Below, in pieces: positions 8,968-17,099 of a stretch of DNA of 64,000 bases. Numbering within the stretch: position 1 is the stretch's first letter; each line of letters begins with the position of its first letter. A program made the translations under genes and the position numbers. This stretch comes from an uncultured bacterium (lineage in GTDB: Bacteria; Bacillota; Clostridia; Oscillospirales; Acutalibacteraceae): the NCBI GenBank assembly GCA_934875675.1, contig CAKXIK010000002.1, forward strand, positions 10,543 to 74,542, read 5' to 3'. The notes under the pieces were generated by a model, which searched no databases, was not told the DNA's origin, and saw only the letters and a list, made by a program, of their open reading frames with translations.

Positions 8968-9326
8968 TCGATTCGCATATAGCGGCGGCAATCCGTTAAA
9001 TTTCCCGAAATCATTTTCTCTTCATACTTATTGTGACATCACCGCAATAGATACTTGATTTTTTTGGTGATCTATGAATGAATGGCCGAAAAATGTCATA
9101 AAGGGTTGTAATGACTCGGAATCCAATCAGATTGCGGATACTTTGAAATCCGGCTGCAATGCTGCAATGAAACAAGCCGCAGCAAACGGCTCTCTCTGTT
9201 CCGTTCTCAAAATTCAATACTGCCGGAATCCTGTTCCCCCAAATTAATACCGAATACCCAACGGGATTTGGCTGTTAACGGCACGGGTTGAAAATTTCTT
9301 GCGCGTGGATATTAATAAAAATAAGT
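8968..9326. other. Intergenic region, no supported gene
   Basis: About 360 bp with no convincing ORF. A 68-codon minus-strand frame (9011-9217) lacks a ribosome site and protein-like composition. The region leads to the terminator at 9327. Confidence 0.5.
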
Positions 9327-9366
9327 GGGCGGTATCAATCTATTTCGTATTGATACCGCCCTTTTT
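9327..9366 (+). terminator. Intrinsic terminator, 13-bp perfect stem
   Basis: GGGCGGTATCAAT (9327-9339) pairs perfectly with ATTGATACCGCCC (9349-9361), with a 9-nt loop, followed by TTTTT. It lies 360 bp beyond the DUF4375 gene. It is strong enough to end a transcript entering from the left. Confidence 0.8.
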
Positions 9367-9387
9367 GTTTTACATAGATTCCGTTTT

Positions 9388-9491
9388 ATAATAATTTCGA
9401 ATTAGGGACCGTATAAAAATCTATCAAAAAGCTTGAATTTATGTGGTTCTCTGAAAATTTTATCTACCACTTCAAGAAAAAATTAATATTA
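9388..9491. repeat. Inverted-repeat element, copy A (degenerate)
   Basis: About 104 bp aligning along its length with the element at 38109-38213: left end TTTCGAATTAG, then CCGTATAAAAAT, a central AAAAAGCTTG, and right end TACCACTTCAAGAAAAAATT. Its right end provides the TTA that is the stop codon (9489-9491) of the following minus-strand membrane gene. Confidence 0.6.
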
Positions 9492-10202
9492 TTCCTCTTC
9501 CGGAAATCTTTTCATCTTCATCGCAAGTATTGCATACCCGATTGACGGAAAAATGATTGCCGTGGCACTCAAAACATTGAGATAAGCAGAAGACCACCAT
9601 CCAATTGACTTTCCCAGAATTAATTGCACTCCATCCGGGACTAAATGGAACAAATAAAAGGAAAGTCCGGCAAAGACACAGAGAAGCCCGGTTAAAATGG
9701 CAAGGTAAGTAACGGCAGCTTTTTTGAGCGGGTGATTACCCGGGAGCAGACCGCAAAGAAACATTATGACACCGCAGCTGAAACTGGTCAGGCAAAATGC
9801 CAGTTTACTAAAATCCCAGCTCATTGATGTAATAATGGAAAGAAACAACTCGCAAAAAATTAACGTAAACCCGCATGCATTGAACAGCCACAACCCGAAT
9901 TGCGGGATTTCCCCCTCCAATTTCTTTTTTGTTCTTGCCCACACAACCACAATTGGGATGAGTGCTAAAAAACGAAGCGTCCCACAAGAAATTCCGCTCC
10001 AAAAATCGACCGACTCCACTGCTCGTTCTATCATCTGGCGAACAATCTGTCCTTGCAGCAATCCACAAATCAACTGCGAAGCAAAAAAATAAATTGCAAG
10101 AAAAATAAAATATTTGCGAATCTGCTGATAAAAAGGTATTTCATTACTTAAAATATCCTGTGGATTGATGGAGCTTTCCGGACTGTGTTTTTCACGAGAC
10201 AT
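9489..10202 (-). CDS. Hypothetical polytopic membrane protein
   Basis: 237-residue protein with a polar N-terminus (about 30 residues) and roughly six transmembrane segments (e.g. FIFLAIYFFASQLICGLL, FLALIPIVVVW, VIMFLCGLLPG, YLAILTGLLCVFAGLSFYL). No known domain recognised and no charged residues inside membranes to suggest a transporter. The gene is flanked by sequence lower in GC than the window average. Its stop codon lies in the end of repeat copy A. Transcribed alone from the AT-rich 10.2-10.4 kb region. Confidence 0.65.
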   Translation of the reverse strand: MSREKHSPESSINPQDILSNEIPFYQQIRKYFIFLAIYFFASQLICGLLQGQIVRQMIERAVESVDFWSGISCGTLRFLALIPIVVVWARTKKKLEGEIPQFGLWLFNACGFTLIFCELFLSIITSMSWDFSKLAFCLTSFSCGVIMFLCGLLPGNHPLKKAAVTYLAILTGLLCVFAGLSFYLFHLVPDGVQLILGKSIGWWSSAYLNVLSATAIIFPSIGYAILAMKMKRFPEEE

Positions 10203-10409
10203 TCCAACATCATCCCTTCTGATTGATAAAAAAGAAATACTTTCTTTACTTACTATAGTTTTTAAAATTCAAAAATACAATTGACAAAATATACATTTTT
10301 TGTTTTTTAAATTTAGCACTTGGCATCCTGTTGGATAAATATATTTTTCACTGCGCATACTATCTTCGAACACGTATGATGAATATGATTTATTTTGCGT
10401 GTGTGATAT

Positions 10410-10483
10410 AAATTCCCGATTAGGCACAATCAATTGCATATAAATTCTTGCGTTTGCCTTTTGTGTTTTTCTAATCCGGAATT
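10410..10483. repeat. Short inverted-repeat element with related ends
   Basis: AATTCCCGATTAG (10411-10423) faces CTAATCCGGAATT (10471-10483), a 12 of 13 match in inverted orientation. These ends match the outer end of the 38.1-kb element (TAATTCCGAATTAGAAA). The interior differs, so this may be a remnant or deleted copy. The rest of 10203-10410 is AT-rich and holds no gene I can support. Confidence 0.4.
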
Positions 10484-10517
10484 AATTCAAAAACTGCAAG
10501 AAAGGAAGTTGATTGAA

Positions 10518-10724
10518 ATGCTGGATAAAATCCTGCTTACGCTGCTGATTATCGGCGGCATCAACTGGGGTTCAATTGGTATCTTCCAATTCGACATTGT
10601 TGCCTGGATCTGCGGCGGCTCGGGGAACATTGTTGCCCGCATTATTTATACGGTCGTGGGTCTTGCTGCAATTTGGTGCATTTCGTTCCTTTTCCGTTCC
10701 AGAAGCCCTGCAAGCGACAAATAA
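10518..10724 (+). CDS. DUF378 family small membrane protein
   Basis: 68-residue protein with two transmembrane segments. It carries the DUF378/YuzA signature GGINWGSIGIFQFDIVAWI followed by IIYTVVGLAAIW. ATG 10518 has AAGGAAG 9 nt upstream; the longer frame from 10434 is rejected. Function of the family is unknown. A bidirectional terminator follows. Confidence 0.85.
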   Translation: MLDKILLTLLIIGGINWGSIGIFQFDIVAWICGGSGNIVARIIYTVVGLAAIWCISFLFRSRSPASDK

Positions 10725-10734
10725 CATCTGCGCA

Positions 10735-10779
10735 AAAAAAGGCAGCCTCCGGTTTTCACACCGGAAAGCTGCCTTTTTA
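10735..10779. terminator. Bidirectional terminator
   Basis: GGCAGC-CT-CCGG (10741-10752) pairs with CCGG-AAA-GCTGCC (about 10761-10774). T5 follows on the plus strand and a run of seven A (T on minus) precedes it. It can end both the DUF378 transcript and the convergent ackA transcript. Confidence 0.8.
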
Positions 10780-10937
10780 TCTCGATAAATACGGGTTTTT
10801 GCTGAATTTTTTGATAAAAAACTTTAAAAAGCGCATAAATCAGGTTTTTCTCGATTTTTACCATTTCCAATTCGAAATCCGCATCAAATGTACCCTTTGC
10901 AAGCTTTGCCGCACTGAGTAACAGCGCGTTGCTGCAA

Positions 10938-12152
10938 TTATTTCTGCAACATCTTTTCTGCCAGTTCCTTTGTATCGCGTGCAATCAGAAGTTCTTCATT
11001 CGTGGGAATTACAAAAACTTTGACCGTGGAGTCTGGCGTGGAAATCTCGGCTTCTCTGCCATGGACTGTTGCATTGTTCTTTTCTTCGTCAATTTTAACG
11101 CCCATATAGGTAAGCTGCTCGCAAACCTTCTGGCGGTAAAGCGGCTGGTTTTCACCCACACCGGCTGTGAAAACAATCGCATCGCAGCCGTTGAGCTCGG
11201 CAATGTATCCGCCGACAAACTTGGTTAATTCCTGTGCCAGCATACGCTGTGTCAAAATTGCGCGTTCGTTGCCCGCCTGCGCTGCATCATCAATATCGCG
11301 GTCATCGCTGGAAAATCCGGAAATACCGAGCATACCGGACTTTTTGTTGAGCATATCGCTCATCTCTTTGGGGGACATACCTTCTTTTTCCGCAATAAAG
11401 GTCACAACGGACGGATCCAACGTACCAGTGCGGGTTCCCATCATAAAGCCATCGAGCGGTGTAAGACCCATGGAGGTATCCACAACCTTGCCATGATCGA
11501 TTGCCGTGACAGAAGAGCCGTTGCCCAGATGGCAGGTGATCATCTTAAGCTCGGAAAGCGGCTTGTTCATCAGCTCTGCACAGCGGGCACTGACAAAACG
11601 GTGCGAAGTACCATGGAAGCCGTAGCGGCGAACGCGATACTTTTCGTAATACTCATAAGGAATCGGGTAAAGATAGGCATAGTCGGGCATCGTTGAATGG
11701 AATGCCGTATCAAACACGGCAACCTCCGGCACCTTGTCTCCAAAAACAGCGCGGCAGGCACGCAATCCCTGTGCATTTGCAGGATTGTGCAGAGGAGCCA
11801 GGTCGGAAAGTGCTTCAATTTGTGCAATGATTTTATCATCCACCAGAACCGATTGGCTGAACACCGATCCGCCCTGTACCACGCGGTGGCCAACTGCCGA
11901 AATTTCGGAAAAGTCTTTAATGACGCCATACTCGGGATCAAGCAGTGCATTTTTAATCTGCTCAAACGCAACCATATGATCCTTCATGGCAACCTCTTTT
12001 TTCAGCACACGACCGTCCGCTGTCTTGTGCGTAAAGCGGCCGTCGATGCCAATGCGTTCGCAAAGGCCTTTCGCCATCATTTTTTCGCCGTTCATATCGA
12101 TGAGCTGATATTTCATCGAAGAACTGCCTGCATTGATAACCAGAATCTTCAT
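10938..12152 (-). CDS. ackA: Acetate kinase
   Basis: 404-residue acetate kinase interconverting acetyl phosphate + ADP and acetate + ATP in fermentation. Signatures: N-terminal NAGSSSMKYQLID, RRYGFHGTSHRFV near residue 180, CHLGNGSS phosphate loop and TAGVGENQP near 330. ATG 12152 follows AAGGAG. No phosphotransacetylase gene is adjacent. The promoter region is shared with the divergent tmcAL gene. Confidence 0.97.
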   Translation of the reverse strand: MKILVINAGSSSMKYQLIDMNGEKMMAKGLCERIGIDGRFTHKTADGRVLKKEVAMKDHMVAFEQIKNALLDPEYGVIKDFSEISAVGHRVVQGGSVFSQSVLVDDKIIAQIEALSDLAPLHNPANAQGLRACRAVFGDKVPEVAVFDTAFHSTMPDYAYLYPIPYEYYEKYRVRRYGFHGTSHRFVSARCAELMNKPLSELKMITCHLGNGSSVTAIDHGKVVDTSMGLTPLDGFMMGTRTGTLDPSVVTFIAEKEGMSPKEMSDMLNKKSGMLGISGFSSDDRDIDDAAQAGNERAILTQRMLAQELTKFVGGYIAELNGCDAIVFTAGVGENQPLYRQKVCEQLTYMGVKIDEEKNNATVHGREAEISTPDSTVKVFVIPTNEELLIARDTKELAEKMLQK

Positions 12153-12223
12153 GATCTTTCTCCTTCACTTGTTTTCGGAAGGAATCATCTTGATCTTCCT
12201 TCCGTTTGCATCCCCGAAATTGG

Positions 12224-12276
12224 TTGAGAATGCAACTCCACTGTATTATAATAATATAGTAAATTTGTATTTTCAA
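12224..12276. promoter_or_regulatory. Divergent ackA/tmcAL promoters with a shared -10
   Basis: Forward: TTGAGA (12224-12229), 17 bp, TATAAT (12247-12252), toward tmcAL. Reverse: TTGAAA (12276-12271), 17 bp, TATTAT (12253-12248), toward ackA. The two -10 hexamers overlap by five bases in the near-palindrome TTATAATAA. Confidence 0.7.
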
Positions 12277-12291
12277 GGAGTTTGAAGCGAA

Positions 12292-13521
12292 ATGTCGCAA
12301 TTTTTGCATATTTTCAGCGTTATCTGCGAATATAATCCGTTTCATAGCGGTCATAAACTGCATCTGTCGCAAACCCGTCAGCAGGCAACCCATGTGATTG
12401 CCATCATGAGCGGCAGCTTTGTTCAGCGCGGAGAGCCCGCCTTGCTGGACAAATGGACCCGCGCACGCATGGCACTGCAAAACGGAGCTGATCTTGTGCT
12501 GGAACTTCCGCTACCGTGGGCAATGGCAGGTGCAGAGCGATTTGCCTCCGGCGGTGTTGCCATGGCTTGCGCTGCCGGATGTACCGAAGCGCTCAGCTTT
12601 GGCTGCGAAACCGGGAATGTTGCTGCACTGCAAACAACCGCCAATGCTTTACTTTCTCCTGCACTTTGCGATGCGCTGCGTCCCTTGCTGGATGCAGGCC
12701 TTCCCTTTGCTGCTGCCCGGGAGGAAGCGGTCCGCCGGCAGTTCGGTACAGAATGTGCCGCGTTGCTGCAAAGTCCGAATGACATTCTTGCGGTGGAATA
12801 CGCAAAAGCAATTGTGCAGTCAGGTGCATCCCTTGGTTTGTATCCCGTTCGCAGGCTTGGTACCGCACATGACAGCGACGATCTCAGCCTCCAAAACCGG
12901 CTGCCCACAGGGGAAGTCATTGCCTCTGCCTCTGCCTTGCGGGATGCATTGCGCAAAAAAGAGGATATTTCCCTATTTGTTCCGGAAAACTGCCGCACAC
13001 CGCTGCTGCTTGCTGCCGGGGAATTACGGCTTTCCTGCGGAATGGAGCCACTGACCCGTGCAGTTCTGGCGCGTTTGCGCACAATGGACGAAGCCGAAGC
13101 CGCTGCTTTGCCCGATATCAGTGAAGGACTGCACAACCGTCTGCTGGCTGCGGCCCGGTGTGCGGATTCACTGCCTGCACTTTACGCTGCTGCAAAAACA
13201 AAACGGTACAGCCACGCCCGAATCCGCCGTGCAGCAGCCGCCGCATTGCTGGGACTTTGGGAAGAAGACTGTACCGGAACTCCGCCCTATCTGCGTGTGC
13301 TCGGATTAAACCGCCGTGGTCAGGAAGTTTTACGGGAAATGAAACAAACTGCAACGCTGCCGGTTATTTTAAGACCGTCTGAAATTTCTCGACTGGATCA
13401 ACGTGCACAGCGAATTTTTGCTCTGGACTGTGCTGCCACCGATATTTGGGCGCTTTCCACCGGAAAAATTTTACCTGCCGGGCTGGATTTTACCACACCG
13501 GTAGTAACCGAAGGATTGTAA
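12292..13521 (+). CDS. tmcAL: tRNA(Met) cytidine acetate ligase
   Basis: 409-residue TmcAL (YlbM) homologue. It uses acetate and ATP to form acetyl-AMP and N4-acetylates the wobble cytidine of elongator tRNA-Met (established for B. subtilis). The nucleotidyltransferase signature CEYNPFHSGHKLHL with HSGH is at residues 13-26, followed by MSGSFVQRGEPA. AAGGAG lies 11 nt before ATG 12292. It is divergent from ackA, whose product makes acetate; the shared promoter links substrate supply and tRNA modification (inference). Confidence 0.92.
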   Translation: MSQFLHIFSVICEYNPFHSGHKLHLSQTRQQATHVIAIMSGSFVQRGEPALLDKWTRARMALQNGADLVLELPLPWAMAGAERFASGGVAMACAAGCTEALSFGCETGNVAALQTTANALLSPALCDALRPLLDAGLPFAAAREEAVRRQFGTECAALLQSPNDILAVEYAKAIVQSGASLGLYPVRRLGTAHDSDDLSLQNRLPTGEVIASASALRDALRKKEDISLFVPENCRTPLLLAAGELRLSCGMEPLTRAVLARLRTMDEAEAAALPDISEGLHNRLLAAARCADSLPALYAAAKTKRYSHARIRRAAAAALLGLWEEDCTGTPPYLRVLGLNRRGQEVLREMKQTATLPVILRPSEISRLDQRAQRIFALDCAATDIWALSTGKILPAGLDFTTPVVTEGL

Positions 13522-13531
13522 TACGGAATTA

Positions 13532-14767
13532 TCATTCCTGAACAACTTCCATTGCGATTTCTCCCCAGCGCGTCAAGCGAGAAATGTCGTGCCGGACAGT
13601 GGAAATATCCTTCAGAATCAGTTCCAGATTGACACCGTTTGTCCGTGCTGCATCCACCGTGCGCTGCAAATCGGCACGCACGGCGTCTTCATCAAATGAA
13701 TCTCCCGCAAGCAGCACAGGCGTTGGTTTATTGGATAAAATCAGCTTTTTACCGATTTGCTCCGCAAAATGTTCCCTATTACTCCATGGACTGCACGAAA
13801 CCTTGCGCACATTCGGAATTGTCTTAACCAAATCCAACCGATCATCCAGACGGTCGCAGCAGCCGTAATAAATTGCGCCAAACTCCTGTGCCATTTGCGT
13901 AATATACGGAATTTCAAACTCCCGCGTAGTCTCCGGAGAACAGGAGGAAAACAGCTGCGCCAGTCCAAAGGCCCATGTGTTTTTGGAATTCGACGCACCG
14001 CCGCTACCGGCATCCGGGAGCAAATCATCGGTATAAATATAGGAACAGTGGCAGGTATTATAATTGGTTTCTGTAATCCCCAGTGCATTCGCTTCGCGAA
14101 TTCCGTTGAGCACACTGTCTGTAATGCGTCGCATACATGCATGAAGAAATTCAGGACGATCCATTAAATCATAATAAATGTTTTCAACACCCATGTACAT
14201 GGAAAGCTGATCCCACACGCCAAGATGGAACTGCGGTCCTCCGCCGGAAAGAACCGGTGCCGTACTGCCGAAAATTTCTTGTGCCTGCTGCAAATGCTCC
14301 GCTGTCTGATTCACATCATAAAAAAAATGCATATCCTGAATCTTTTCAACATCTTCCGGCTCCGGAATTTGATTGGTAAAATGCTGGGCATAAACATCAC
14401 GGTTGCCATCCACAGACCGACGTTCCACATCTGCTGAAAGGCCATATCCGGTGCATGTAATTGATTTCGGGATCATGATAAACGGATCAATCACCATATC
14501 CACCGGGAAATGACGAAATTTAAAAAGATCACGGCGCAACTGTTCTTCCACCCTGCGCCAGAACGGATCCTGCACACAGCACCGCAGTTCTTCACACTCC
14601 AGCTCACTCCACGGCAGTTGGTCAATGCAAACCATTGGGCGCTGCATTTCACTTCGGTTCAATGCTTTCCAAAGCAAAACTTTCTCTCTTTGCGCAGGAG
14701 AGTTTGCTGCCCTCATGTATTCCTCTGCCAGCCTGCGCAGTACATCCTTTTCCTGTGTGTAAATCAT
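13532..14767 (-). CDS. Uroporphyrinogen decarboxylase-fold (URO-D) protein
   Basis: 411-residue protein of the URO-D/MtaA superfamily, recognisable by the C-terminal half (GAIYYGCCDRLDDRLDLVKTI, then NVRKVSCSPWSN) and by overall spacing. It is not the heme enzyme: the N-terminal substrate Arg motifs of HemE are absent. Clostridial relatives are often next to AraC regulators and sugar or methyl-transfer genes; methyltransferase activity is possible but unproven. Upstream, divergent, lies an AraC-type regulator that may control it. The GCCD motif may be a metal-site Cys pair. Confidence 0.75.
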   Translation of the reverse strand: MIYTQEKDVLRRLAEEYMRAANSPAQREKVLLWKALNRSEMQRPMVCIDQLPWSELECEELRCCVQDPFWRRVEEQLRRDLFKFRHFPVDMVIDPFIMIPKSITCTGYGLSADVERRSVDGNRDVYAQHFTNQIPEPEDVEKIQDMHFFYDVNQTAEHLQQAQEIFGSTAPVLSGGGPQFHLGVWDQLSMYMGVENIYYDLMDRPEFLHACMRRITDSVLNGIREANALGITETNYNTCHCSYIYTDDLLPDAGSGGASNSKNTWAFGLAQLFSSCSPETTREFEIPYITQMAQEFGAIYYGCCDRLDDRLDLVKTIPNVRKVSCSPWSNREHFAEQIGKKLILSNKPTPVLLAGDSFDEDAVRADLQRTVDAARTNGVNLELILKDISTVRHDISRLTRWGEIAMEVVQE

Positions 14768-15003
14768 TCTTATCTTCCCCTCTCTGCCGTATGCATAATT
14801 CCATTACATCCCAAAAAATCAACATATCGCTGGTGGTTCGGCTTTTTCTGATTTTTCGTCCAATAAGAAATTTGTATTACAGCCTGATTATACTGCTCTG
14901 AGGGGTTTTGAAAAACCGCAAAAACTGTCTCAAATTCGTCAAAAATGAATTAATTGTTTTAATGGGTACTTGGAACATACTGAATTGGAAAGCAGGGTTA
15001 CTT
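14768..15003. promoter_or_regulatory. Divergent control region between URO-D gene and AraC gene
   Basis: 236 bp. AAGAGGGGAA-type site precedes the URO-D gene on the minus strand. An in-frame TTG at 14908 and ATG at 14962 are alternative starts for the AraC gene. No unambiguous promoter or operator repeat was found. Confidence 0.4.
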
Positions 15004-15738
15004 ATGTTGCTTGATTACGGTGTGACAACTGTCTGGCCTGAATGGTTTGTGACCGAAAATAAACCTTGCGGTTTTTGCCGCGTTTATTATGTTTGCGGCG
15101 GAAGCGTGCGCTGCATCACAGGAGAAGAAACCTTTGCGCTCCAAACCAAAACACTTTACCTGTTTCCCTCTGCTGCCCCATACCGATTGGAGCAGGACTG
15201 TGACAATCCGCTGCAATGCACGTTTCTGCATCTTGACCTTTTGCCGCGTGTAGTTCGCAGCTGTATCACCATTCCCGTGGGAGAAAGCGGTACGTTGTTT
15301 TATTTGCTCCGTACAATCCGCAGCGCAATCATCCACAACAATTCGCGCTGTGTAAGCACCCTTGCCGAGGCGCTGACGGTTTATCTGGATGAAAGCAACC
15401 TGCTGCCAGGATGCGAAACTCCACTATCTCCTGCTCTGCTTGCAATTTCGGCAAACCTGAACCAAACGCTGAATGATGCTTTCCTTGCAGCTTTGTGCGG
15501 TTATTCCACACAGCATTTTATCCGTCGGTTTCACAATGAATTCGGATCTTCTCCGCATCAATTCATCATTCTTTGCCGGATGCGTGCTGCCGCCCGAATG
15601 CTCTCCCACGGAAATTCCGTTTCGCAAACTGCAGCGGCGTGCGGATATCATGACATCAAGCTTTTTTCCCGTGCATTTATCCGGTTCTACCAGGTGCCTC
15701 CGTCCCGCTACGGTGAATATTACCGCCTGATGCCGTAA
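15004..15738 (+). CDS. AraC family transcriptional regulator
   Basis: About 244 residues from ATG 15004: an N-terminal cupin-like segment (VYYVCGGSVRCITGEETFAL, LYLFPSAAPYRL) and a C-terminal double helix-turn-helix (about 155-240, LAALCGYSTQHFIRRFHNEFGSSP, then VSQTAAACGYHDIKLFSRAF). I chose ATG 15004 because the protein then begins at the cupin strand and AGCAGGG precedes it; starts at 14962 or 14908 stay possible. Divergent from the URO-D protein gene, which is the likely target (inference). Confidence 0.8.
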   Translation: MLLDYGVTTVWPEWFVTENKPCGFCRVYYVCGGSVRCITGEETFALQTKTLYLFPSAAPYRLEQDCDNPLQCTFLHLDLLPRVVRSCITIPVGESGTLFYLLRTIRSAIIHNNSRCVSTLAEALTVYLDESNLLPGCETPLSPALLAISANLNQTLNDAFLAALCGYSTQHFIRRFHNEFGSSPHQFIILCRMRAAARMLSHGNSVSQTAAACGYHDIKLFSRAFIRFYQVPPSRYGEYYRLMP

Positions 15739-15741
15739 TAT

Positions 15742-16638
15742 TTACTCTGATTTACCGATTGCACAGGAAACAATTGCACACAGAATTCCGCCAATGGGAA
15801 ATGCAACCCAAGAATATTGCCACAAATTCCAGCAGAACCCCAACAGCAGAAACACGGCCGTTGCACTAAGCATAATGACCCCACCCCAACGCTGATTCTT
15901 TTCACGCATCGCATTGCTGGAAGGATCCTGTGCATTTTCCCTGTTATATGACTTACTATCATATTTTTCTTTTTGCATTCCGGCATAGATATAAATGGGA
16001 ACTGCAATGGTAATCAAAAACAGAAAGACGGAAACCATCAGCATCTCCCAGTGCTCCTGTGTCAGTCCGGAAGGAACGGCAAAAGATTCAATTCCTACTG
16101 TCCAAATCACGCCGATTAAAATCATTGCGGTCGGAATCGCGATTAAAAACGGAAATTTTCGGTTGAATGCTGCAATGCGTTCTTTGGGATACGCCGGCGC
16201 CACCGGATTTTCCTTCACAAAGTTTTCGTGTGAAATTGCGCTTACAATCAAAATGGTGACAGCTGCAACCACGAATGCCAAAAAAATCATTGTTGCCAAT
16301 GTTTCCGCCATTCCAATCCCGCTTAAAACAAGCAGCATGGTAACGCCCAACAGCACCAGCCCCACTCCGCAACAAATCTGTGCCGTAAAGCGATTAAAAT
16401 GGCGATTATATCCGTCAGAAGTCTGTTGGCTTTCCTGTTCCAGATTACCACGTGTGAGTCCATCCAATGTACACCCAAACAAGTCACACAGCTGCAACAG
16501 TTTTTCCATTTCCGGAAAGCTTGTATCGGACTCCCATTTTGAAACAGTCTGTCTGGAAACCTGCATCGTGTCTGCCAGTTGCTCTTGTGTCATGCTTTTT
16601 TGCTTGCGTAAAAATTGAAGATTACTCCCCATGCTCAT
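15742..16638 (-). CDS. XRE-type regulator with membrane domain
   Basis: 298 residues. An N-terminal HTH_3 domain (residues 5-60, LRKQKSMTQEQLADTMQVSRQTVSKWE) is followed by about six transmembrane segments (e.g. GVGLVLLGVTMLLVLSG, IFLAFVVAAVTILIV, MLMVSVFLFLITIAVPIYIYAG). This architecture is common in Firmicutes and usually of unknown function; a membrane-tethered stress sensor is a guess. Start ATG 16638 with GGAAGGA 11 nt upstream. An inverted repeat that could be its operator lies about 180 bp upstream (16812-16830). Confidence 0.8.
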   Translation of the reverse strand: MSMGSNLQFLRKQKSMTQEQLADTMQVSRQTVSKWESDTSFPEMEKLLQLCDLFGCTLDGLTRGNLEQESQQTSDGYNRHFNRFTAQICCGVGLVLLGVTMLLVLSGIGMAETLATMIFLAFVVAAVTILIVSAISHENFVKENPVAPAYPKERIAAFNRKFPFLIAIPTAMILIGVIWTVGIESFAVPSGLTQEHWEMLMVSVFLFLITIAVPIYIYAGMQKEKYDSKSYNRENAQDPSSNAMREKNQRWGGVIMLSATAVFLLLGFCWNLWQYSWVAFPIGGILCAIVSCAIGKSE

Positions 16639-16741
16639 TACAACATCAATCCTTCCTACCTAATACTATTTTTCTCCACACGGTATAAGCTGCAATCCGC
16701 TGTCGTTGTTATGCATTTCTCTGTTTGATGCAAATTTGTAT

Positions 16742-16830
16742 CCGATGGTGTTGTTATACCATCGGACGGGCAAAAAAGCCACCAATCCTATGTTGCATTT
16801 GAAGAAAATGATGTAAACTTCCGGTTTACA
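16742..16830. promoter_or_regulatory. Two inverted repeats upstream of the XRE gene
   Basis: TGTAAAC-TTCCG-GTTTACA (16812-16830) is a perfect 7-bp operator-like palindrome. A second perfect repeat TCCGATGGT-N8-ACCATCGGA lies at about 16743-16768, without a U-tract on either side. Both sit in the 296-bp gap with no gene of its own. Confidence 0.45.
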
Positions 16831-16884
16831 TTCGCTTTATTCCATAAATTTAGCCGCCTAATTGCCTGTTTACCTCATAAAATA

Positions 16885-16930
16885 AGGGACAAGGTTGTTT
16901 TGCCGCATTAATTGGCACACACCTTGTCCC
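16885..16930 (-). terminator. Terminator for the flippase / small ORF unit
   Basis: GGGACAAGGT (16885-16894) pairs with ACCTTGTCCC (16921-16930), extended inward by TGCC/GGCA. On the minus strand it is followed by TTATTTTA. It lies 5 bp after the 50-residue ORF. Confidence 0.65.
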
Positions 16931-16934
16931 CGCT

Positions 16935-17087
16935 TCATTTGATTGTTTTTTGAGCAAGCACGGCAGCTGTTGATGTGTTTTCGGGTTTTGCCCGTGATTC
17001 TGTCACAGCGCCATAGATTACCATTACCGCACAAAGCAGCAGCGCAATGATAATCAGTATTTTTTCCTGTCGACTCATTTTCTCCAC
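16935..17087 (-). CDS. Small membrane protein, 50 residues
   Basis: Begins at GTG 17087, 7 nt after GGAG, only 12 bp past the stop of the flippase-like gene (an ATG at 17078 is the alternative start). It has a charged N-terminus (MEKMSRQEK), one transmembrane helix (ILIIIALLLCAVMVIYGAV) and a polar tail. It is followed directly by a terminator. Position suggests an accessory subunit of, or a gene co-expressed with, the upstream membrane protein (inference). No homologue recalled. Confidence 0.55.
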   Translation of the reverse strand: MEKMSRQEKILIIIALLLCAVMVIYGAVTESRAKPENTSTAAVLAQKTIK

Positions 17088-17099
17088 GGCATTTCTCCA

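Noticed and set aside
9011..9217. A 68-codon minus-strand frame as a gene
   Set aside because: No ribosome site, no recognisable protein features, and located in an otherwise empty AT-rich interval.
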